Part shown: positions 5,607 to 10,165 of the stretch, in pieces
Numbering within the stretch: the first letter of the stretch is position 1
How the letters are laid out: every line of letters starts with the position of its first letter
From: DASUFP01 sp036274495
GTDB taxonomy: Bacteria; Bacteroidota; Bacteroidia; AKYH767-A; OLB10
Length of the DNA: 10,165 bases
Direction of reading: 5' to 3'
NCBI GenBank assembly: GCA_036274495.1
Contig: DASUFP010000072.1
Span: 1-10,165 of the forward strand
Notes under the pieces: model-generated
The model's input: only the letters and a program-made list of their open reading frames with translations
Told to the model about the DNA's origin: nothing
Database searches by the model: none
Translations under genes and position numbers: made by a program

Positions 5607-7200
5607 ATCTGGTTACCGGAATCCTGAAAGTTTGAAAGTGATCTTTTATATACACAACTGCAGTGTACAATCCCGATGGCAGGTTGCTTACCGCAGGTAA
5701 AGGCAGGGTGTTGATTCCGGAGGTAACCTGAAGCCTGTCGTATGCTGCAACTTTTCTTCCGGTAATATCAAATATATTCAGGCTGATGATGCCATGGGTT
5801 TCGGAGGTAAAATAAAGGTTCTCGCTTTGCGCGGAATAATAACCGGACGCCGGATCCTGTATTTGCTGCAATCCGGTTCCCGTTGGCCATACCAGCCGCG
5901 TCAGCCAAAAATCGAAGGCGCCGTGATTGCCGTTTACCGCCATGTTATTGGAACGGGAGTCGCCCATAAGGACAAACGTGCTGTCGTTGTGATTGACGAG
6001 GAGCTCATTGCCGAAATCACCCAGCGTACCTCCTGTAAGGTAATTCCATTGAATGGTGTGAGCAGGGTTCATTTCAAGCAACCAGTACGATGCGCTGATA
6101 CCGTTTGGAACACCGGCAAGCGTAAAATCATTTGAACGGGTGTAACCGCAACTCACAATGTTTCCGTTGTTCAGCAGGCGACACCGGTAGAGCCTGTCCT
6201 CGTCGGTACCGCCGAGACACGATTGCCATTGCAACACTCCTGCAGTATCAGTACCTACTATCCAGCCGTCGGTATCGCCATGGAAATTGGTGACGTCGCC
6301 ATCGCCGGAAGAGGTGTAGCCGGTAATAATTAAATCGTTTGAGTTGCCTGCAATAACTTGCAGCGCCAGTTCATCATTGGTTCCTCCGTACAACTTGCTC
6401 CAGATCAAGTTACCCACCGAGTCGGTTCTTCCGGCCCAAAAATCCAGGTTGCCATGATTGCCTGTACATTGCAAATCGTTGGAGGATGAACTGCCGGCGA
6501 ATATGTAGCCGCCATCGGCTGTCTGAAAGGTGCAGCGGATACGGTCTTCCATAGAACCACCATAGGTGTTCGACCACTGAACATTACCCGCGGTATCCAG
6601 TTTTAGCAACCATCCGTCGTGATGTCCACGGTTCATTGGCACGTCAAAGTCGTGTGAGTTGGTGTATCCTGAAATGAGGTAGCCGCCATCTGCTGTCTGA
6701 AGTACATGCCTGCCCGATTCGTAACCGGTTCCCCCATACACTTTAAACCAGATGGTGTTGCCGGCAGGATCGGTTTTCACCACAAAAAGTTCTGAATTTC
6801 CATGGCTGTTTGTAATATCGCCGTCATCGGAGGAGGTGCCGCCCGTAATTACAAAATTGGAATCGGCATCCTGAATACCAAATCGTGCTTTATCGTAATT
6901 GTTGCCGCCAAAGGTCCGTGCCCATAACTTCACTCCCTGTGCATTGGTTCTTACAACAAAGGCATCTGCCGAATCATATGCCGCCAGCGGATTAATATCT
7001 CCGTCTTTGGAGTAGGAGAGTCCCGTTAACAGATAGCCACCGTCCAGACAGCCACTTCCAGCGTAAAACTCCTCGTTGTCACTGCCGCCAAAACACGAAG
7101 AAATATCGGTAGAAAATACAGGCGCCTGAGCAACTGAAAAAGTGGCTGAAAGGGTTAGCGGAATACTGAATAACAATAGTTTAATTCTTGCAAACGTCAT
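5605..7200 (-). CDS. T9SS-exported repeat protein with type A sorting domain, predicted seven-bladed beta-propeller
   Basis: A 531-residue secreted or surface-attached protein. A signal peptide (about 1-26, MTFARIKLLLFSIPLTLSAT and then FSVAQA) is followed by seven repeats, marked by GG pairs at residues 38, 98, 156, 214, 272, 330 and 390, a period of 58-60. The common pattern is GG, D/E-rich, then DGGYLISGYT-like strand, an acidic loop such as SSDDGDITNSHG or SSGDGDVTNFHG, a W/F-rich strand (DGWLLKLD, LDFWAGRTD) and G-N-x-x-W just before the next GG. Seven such units fit a beta-propeller. The last 75 residues (about 455-531) are the T9SS sorting domain: NLYFTSE, IISLNIFDITGRKV (471-484), LPSGLYTAVVY (507-517) and the final FRIPVTR. 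After passage through the outer membrane this domain is normally cleaved. The function of the propeller is unknown; a binding or matrix role is inference. It shares a divergent spacer with the gene at 7342. Confidence 0.9.
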   Translation of the reverse strand: MTFARIKLLLFSIPLTLSATFSVAQAPVFSTDISSCFGGSDNEEFYAGSGCLDGGYLLTGLSYSKDGDINPLAAYDSADAFVVRTNAQGVKLWARTFGGNNYDKARFGIQDADSNFVITGGTSSDDGDITNSHGNSELFVVKTDPAGNTIWFKVYGGTGYESGRHVLQTADGGYLISGYTNSHDFDVPMNRGHHDGWLLKLDTAGNVQWSNTYGGSMEDRIRCTFQTADGGYIFAGSSSSNDLQCTGNHGNLDFWAGRTDSVGNLIWSKLYGGTNDELALQVIAGNSNDLIITGYTSSGDGDVTNFHGDTDGWIVGTDTAGVLQWQSCLGGTDEDRLYRCRLLNNGNIVSCGYTRSNDFTLAGVPNGISASYWLLEMNPAHTIQWNYLTGGTLGDFGNELLVNHNDSTFVLMGDSRSNNMAVNGNHGAFDFWLTRLVWPTGTGLQQIQDPASGYYSAQSENLYFTSETHGIISLNIFDITGRKVAAYDRLQVTSGINTLPLPAVSNLPSGLYTAVVYIKDHFQTFRIPVTR

Positions 7201-7222
7201 GGCTTAATGAGATGATTGGTTG

Positions 7223-7230
7223 CAAAAGTA
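7223..7230 (-). promoter_or_regulatory. -7 element of the T9SS protein promoter
   Basis: Read leftward, TACTTTTG is an exact TAnnTTTG match 22 bases before the start codon at 7200, with a transcript start near 7216. The -33 region is A/T-rich but lacks a TTG at the best distance. Confidence 0.5.
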
Positions 7231-7260
7231 GATGAATTAGAAATAAATATACAGATCAAG

Positions 7261-7295
7261 AGGCAATTGTAGCTGCTGTGATTGTGTAATTGCCT
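7261..7295. repeat. Inverted repeat AGGCAATT / AATTGCCT in the divergent spacer
   Basis: Two perfect 8-base arms (7261-7268 and 7288-7295) are separated by 19 bases, with centres 27 bases apart. They lie between the divergent promoters of the T9SS protein and the gene at 7342. The layout suits a dimeric regulator site or a loose hairpin; it lacks the T-run of a terminator. Confidence 0.4.
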
Positions 7296-7315
7296 ATGAC
7301 TGTATTGTTTTTGTG

Positions 7316-7323
7316 CATCTTTG
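7316..7323 (+). promoter_or_regulatory. Possible -7 element upstream of the 7342 gene
   Basis: CATCTTTG differs from TAnnTTTG only in its first base and lies 18 bases before the ATG at 7342. The nearest upstream TTG (7290-7292) is 23 bases away, slightly long, and falls in the right arm of the inverted repeat. Confidence 0.35.
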
Positions 7324-7341
7324 CGTTGTAAAATTCATAGC

Positions 7342-8202
7342 ATGTATTTACAGTTCAGAAATATTATTTTGGTGTTGTTGCTGTTTCACTCAGTTCATGT
7401 GAAAGGTCAGCTTACGGCTGCTCAGCGCGACAGTATTCATGATGTGGAATTGCAGCTGAAGAATTTAACCGATAGCATGACCAAAGGAACCACCGAGCAT
7501 GCACGATCAGGTGCCCTGGCGGCCTTTAATCCGTTGTTTTATGATTTGCTGGATAACCCGTCAACATTTGAATATTCTTTCGACTCACTGAAAACCATCT
7601 CGGTGATGCGTTCGCCGGATGGCAAACTCAAGGTGTTTACATGGGTATTTATCGACCGCACAGCTGAAACGTATACCTATTACGGAGTGGTACAGGCACG
7701 AAAAGGTAAATCGAAGGAGATAAAGAGAACGGGACTGGTAGATACTCCTTACGAGAGGAATGAGGCCGACACATCAGAGTTGTATCCCGAAAAATGGTTT
7801 GGTGCGGTGTACTATGATATTATGCAGAAAAAGGTGGGCAGCACCATGTATTATCTTCTAATCGGATGGAGAGGTCATACAAAAACAATCACGCGTAAAG
7901 TGATAGATGTGATCACACTCAACGAATGGGGCGATCCGCTTTTCGGCAAACCTGTTTTTCAGGATGAAAAAGGAAATTACACCTGCCGCCATGTTTTTGA
8001 ATTCTCCTCCCAGGCGGTTATGTTACTGCGTTTTAACCATAAAAAATCAGCTATCCTATTTGACCACCTTTCGGCCCCTTCTCCGGGTCTCAAAGGGCAA
8101 TACAATACCTATGGTCCCGATTTCACGTACGATGGCTATACCTATAAAAAAGGTAAGTGGTTGTATAAGAGTAACTTAGATGTTAAAAATCCTGCCCAGT
8201 AA
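7342..8202 (+). CDS. Secreted protein of unknown function (286 residues)
   Basis: Not assigned to a named family. Residues 1-22 form a signal peptide (MYLQFRNIILVLLLFHSVHV, then KG) with cleavage probably before Gln23 (QLTAAQRDS), so the protein is exported to the periplasm or beyond; there is no lipobox cysteine, T9SS domain or later membrane segment. A short amphipathic helix (about 24-50) precedes a mixed beta-rich body. Recognisable blocks are FTWVFIDRTAETYTYYGVVQ (99-118), MYYLLIGWRGHTKTITRKVI (169-188), FGKPVF (201-206), AVMLLRFNHKKSAILFDHLS (225-244) and YGPDFTYDGYTYKKGKW (257-273). These give the impression of a conserved Bacteroidota protein, from general recollection and not from a named domain. 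The frame is open to a TTG at 7321, but the ATG at 7342 gives a cleaner signal peptide and follows the -7 element. It precedes serC by 81 bases on the same strand. Confidence 0.75.
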   Translation: MYLQFRNIILVLLLFHSVHVKGQLTAAQRDSIHDVELQLKNLTDSMTKGTTEHARSGALAAFNPLFYDLLDNPSTFEYSFDSLKTISVMRSPDGKLKVFTWVFIDRTAETYTYYGVVQARKGKSKEIKRTGLVDTPYERNEADTSELYPEKWFGAVYYDIMQKKVGSTMYYLLIGWRGHTKTITRKVIDVITLNEWGDPLFGKPVFQDEKGNYTCRHVFEFSSQAVMLLRFNHKKSAILFDHLSAPSPGLKGQYNTYGPDFTYDGYTYKKGKWLYKSNLDVKNPAQ

Positions 8203-8283
8203 CACAGTTTTTACGACTGGTTTTGAGGTAAAAATGCGCCATTATTTGTAACTTGCGCCCTCTTAAACCGAAAGCATATTCTT

Positions 8284-9354
8284 ATGAAAAAGCACAATTT
8301 TGGGGCAGGTCCCGGAATTCTTCCTGCCGAAGCCATCAAGCGCTCCGGAGAAGCACTCGTTAACTTCAACGGTTCGGGGCTTTCTATTCTCGAAATATCA
8401 CACCGCAGTAAAGATTTTGAAGCGGTGCTGCAGCATGCAAAAGCGTTGGTTAAAGAATTGCTTCAGGTACCCGATACGCACAGCATTTTGTTTTTGCAGG
8501 GAGGAGCCAGCACCCAGTTTGCCATGGTTCCGATGAATCTGCTTCCGGCAAATGGTACCGCCGCTTATGTCGATTCGGGAGTGTGGGCCGCCAAAGCAGT
8601 TAAAGAGGCTAAGATGATGGGCAACACAGTTGTTGTTGCTTCGTCGAAAGATAAAAACTACTCATACATACCCAAAGGGTTCAGCATTCCCGATGATTCC
8701 GCTTATTTGCATATAACATCCAACAACACCATTTACGGAACACAAATGCATGGTTTTCCTAAATCGAAGGTTCCGGTGGTGTGTGATATGTCAAGCGATA
8801 TTTTTTCGAAACCTGTGAATGTTGCCGAATTTGATTTGATATATGCCGGCGCTCAGAAAAACATGGGTCCCGCCGGTGTTACACTGGTAATCGTAAAAAA
8901 TGAATGTCTGGGTAAATCGGGAAGAACCATTCCTACCATGCTTAATTATCAGACCCACATCGATGGTGATTCATTATATAACACACCTCCGGTGTTTGCC
9001 ATTTATGTTTGCATGGCAACGCTCGACTGGCTTAAATCGATTGGCGGAGTTGCGGCAATTCAAAAAATAAATCAGAAAAAAGCTGAATTGCTGTATGCCG
9101 AAATTGATAATAATCCGCTCTTTACCGGTACGTGTGCCGTTGAGGACCGTTCGTGGATGAATGCCTGCTTTTTGTTAACAAAACCTGAAATGGAAGAGTC
9201 GTTTATGAGTGCTGCCAAAGAGGCCGGAATTATCGGAATTAAAGGGCACCGTTCAGTGGGTGGTTTCAGGGCTTCGATGTACAATGCGCTTCCGCTCGAA
9301 AGTGTTGAAGTGCTGGTTCAGGTTATGAAGGAATTCGCATTAAAAACCGCATGA
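8284..9354 (+). CDS. serC: Phosphoserine aminotransferase
   Basis: A 356-residue PLP-dependent transaminase that converts 3-phosphohydroxypyruvate and glutamate to 3-phosphoserine and 2-oxoglutarate, the second step of serine synthesis; it also acts in pyridoxal phosphate synthesis in some bacteria. Key features are NFGAGPGILP (5-14) at the N-terminus, ILEISHRSKDF (35-45), LFLQGGASTQFAMVPMNLL (69-87) in the phosphate-binding region, ITSNNTIYGTQ (144-154), the cofactor Asp168 in VVCDMSSDIFS and Lys192 in YAGAQKNMGPAG, the Schiff-base lysine. The length is normal (about 360) and the end, HRSVGGFRASMYNALP, is typical. It lies only 4 bases before the serA-like gene, so the two form an operon. The upstream gap of 81 bases has only weak -7 candidates (for example TAACTTGC at 8249), so the promoter is not settled. 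Confidence 0.97.
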   Translation: MKKHNFGAGPGILPAEAIKRSGEALVNFNGSGLSILEISHRSKDFEAVLQHAKALVKELLQVPDTHSILFLQGGASTQFAMVPMNLLPANGTAAYVDSGVWAAKAVKEAKMMGNTVVVASSKDKNYSYIPKGFSIPDDSAYLHITSNNTIYGTQMHGFPKSKVPVVCDMSSDIFSKPVNVAEFDLIYAGAQKNMGPAGVTLVIVKNECLGKSGRTIPTMLNYQTHIDGDSLYNTPPVFAIYVCMATLDWLKSIGGVAAIQKINQKKAELLYAEIDNNPLFTGTCAVEDRSWMNACFLLTKPEMEESFMSAAKEAGIIGIKGHRSVGGFRASMYNALPLESVEVLVQVMKEFALKTA

Positions 9355-9358
9355 TAGT

Positions 9359-10165
9359 ATGATAAGAATTCTTGCAAATGACGGAATTGATGCAGCGGGT
9401 AAGAATATTCTTGAAGCGGCAGGGTTTGAAGTCGTAACCGATAAAATTTCCCAGGAACAGCTGAAAGAAAAACTCAGTGGCTTCGATGCAATTCTGGTGC
9501 GGTCGGCAACACAGGTTCGTAAGGAACATATTGACGCAAATCCCGGATTAAAAGTGATAGGCCGTGCCGGTGTTGGGATGGATAATATTGATGTGGCCTA
9601 TGCGCGGGAAAATGGGCTTCAGGTAATCAACACTCCCGAAGCCAGCTCGCAATCTGTAGCAGAACTTGTATTCAGTAATCTCTTTGCATTATCGCGTTTA
9701 TTGCCTGATGCCGCACGCAATATGCCGGGCTGTGATACCAAGGAGCAGTTCAATGCCTTGAAAAAGAAATACAGCGAAGGAACAGAGTTGCGCGGTAAGA
9801 CAATCGGCATTGTCGGCTTTGGGATGATCGGACAAGCCGTAGCACGTATGGCGATAGGATTGGGCATGCGGGTGCTGCCCTTTAAACGGCATGCCGCTGA
9901 TGTAACGGTGTCGCTTGATTTTTTACATGCGGCAAATACAAATGTTAATGTTAAACTCTCCTGTTCTTCATTTGAAGAGGTACTTACTCAAAGTGATTTT
10001 ATAACAGTTCATATACCTTTCCCGAAAGGTTCTGCTCCGCTAATAACTGCCGCTGAAATGGCTATGATGAAAAAGGGCGTTATCGTGGTGAATACTGCCA
10101 GGGGAGGAGTTATTTCTGAGCCGGATTTAGTTGAAGCGCTTAATTCAGGTCATGTTGCCGGAGCC
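9359..10165 (+). CDS. serA: D-3-phosphoglycerate dehydrogenase-like protein (partial, runs off right edge)
   Basis: First 269 residues of a D-2-hydroxyacid dehydrogenase, expected to oxidise 3-phosphoglycerate to 3-phosphohydroxypyruvate, the step before SerC. Visible are MIRILANDGI at the start, the substrate-domain segment LKVIGRAGVGMDNIDVAYAR (64-83), the Rossmann motif GIVGFGMIGQAVA (150-162; GxGxxG), and KKGVIVVNTARGGVISEPDL (238-257), in which Arg248 is the catalytic arginine. The catalytic Glu and His lie beyond the window, as does any ACT domain. At the end of the second Rossmann strand (RVLPFKRHAA) a lysine stands where an Asp usually binds the NAD ribose. There is also an unusual stretch, about residues 180-202, before the next helix. 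The start follows the serC stop by 4 bases, with no promoter between. The serC partner makes serine synthesis the most likely role. Confidence 0.9.
   Translation, partial: MIRILANDGIDAAGKNILEAAGFEVVTDKISQEQLKEKLSGFDAILVRSATQVRKEHIDANPGLKVIGRAGVGMDNIDVAYARENGLQVINTPEASSQSVAELVFSNLFALSRLLPDAARNMPGCDTKEQFNALKKKYSEGTELRGKTIGIVGFGMIGQAVARMAIGLGMRVLPFKRHAADVTVSLDFLHAANTNVNVKLSCSSFEEVLTQSDFITVHIPFPKGSAPLITAAEMAMMKKGVIVVNTARGGVISEPDLVEALNSGHVAGA

Noticed and set aside
5794..6135. Plus-strand open frame of 113 codons inside the T9SS protein gene
   Set aside because: It is antisense to the repeat region and sorting domain of a secure gene and resembles no family.
5605..7200. Repeats in this gene as a CRISPR array or DNA tandem repeat
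   Set aside because: The units are about 174 bases and diverged at the DNA level; the periodicity is in the protein, as in beta-propellers.
8203..8283. Promoter or terminator between the 7342 gene and serC
   Set aside because: TAACTTGC at 8249 is a poor -7 match with a badly spaced TTG, and no hairpin with a T-run is present; nothing firm can be called.

Overview
The window looks like chromosomal DNA from a member of the phylum Bacteroidota (Bacteroidetes). The reasons are a large secreted protein with a C-terminal type IX secretion (T9SS) sorting domain, a surface lipoprotein with a Bacteroidota-style export signal after the lipid-bearing cysteine, the Bacteroidota-specific GlmU-like sugar nucleotidyltransferase, start sites without a clear Shine-Dalgarno sequence, and promoters of the Bacteroidota type (-7 TAnnTTTG, -33 TTG). 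No genus can be named from the sequence. There is no sign of a prophage, insertion sequence, CRISPR array, tRNA or rRNA.

Layout. From 1 to 2467 three genes read leftward: the N-terminal half of the LON domain protease Lon (cut by the window edge), a GlmU-like nucleotidyltransferase/acyltransferase, and ribosomal protein L31 type B, with a strong terminator between rpmE and the glmU-like gene. A divergent spacer (2468-2646) with a good promoter in each direction leads to a surface lipoprotein (2647-4101). Its stop codon directly abuts that of a leftward LuxC-family acyl-CoA reductase (4102-5127). That gene diverges from a dicluster 4Fe-4S ferredoxin (5207-5554). A bidirectional terminator separates the ferredoxin from a leftward T9SS-exported repeat protein (5605-7200), which diverges from a secreted protein of unknown function (7342-8202). 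The right end holds serC and the start of a serA-like gene, a tightly spaced serine biosynthesis operon that runs off the window.

How the genes fit. SerA and SerC carry out the first two dedicated steps from 3-phosphoglycerate to phosphoserine. From memory, the ferredoxin, acyl-CoA reductase, serC and serA form a recurrent neighbourhood in Bacteroidota; here two exported-protein genes lie between the halves. L31, Lon and the GlmU-like enzyme are housekeeping functions. The three exported proteins (lipoprotein with a predicted beta-helix, T9SS protein with seven repeats of about 58 residues, and the 286-residue protein) belong to the cell envelope or surface.

Most of the window is ordinary core genome. 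No entirely new system is evident. The points most worth a second look are the orphan LuxC-like reductase/ferredoxin pair, the very regular seven-repeat T9SS protein, a sigma-54-like site upstream of lon, a 12-bp palindrome over the lipoprotein promoter, and an unusual residue in the NAD-binding fold of the SerA-like protein.
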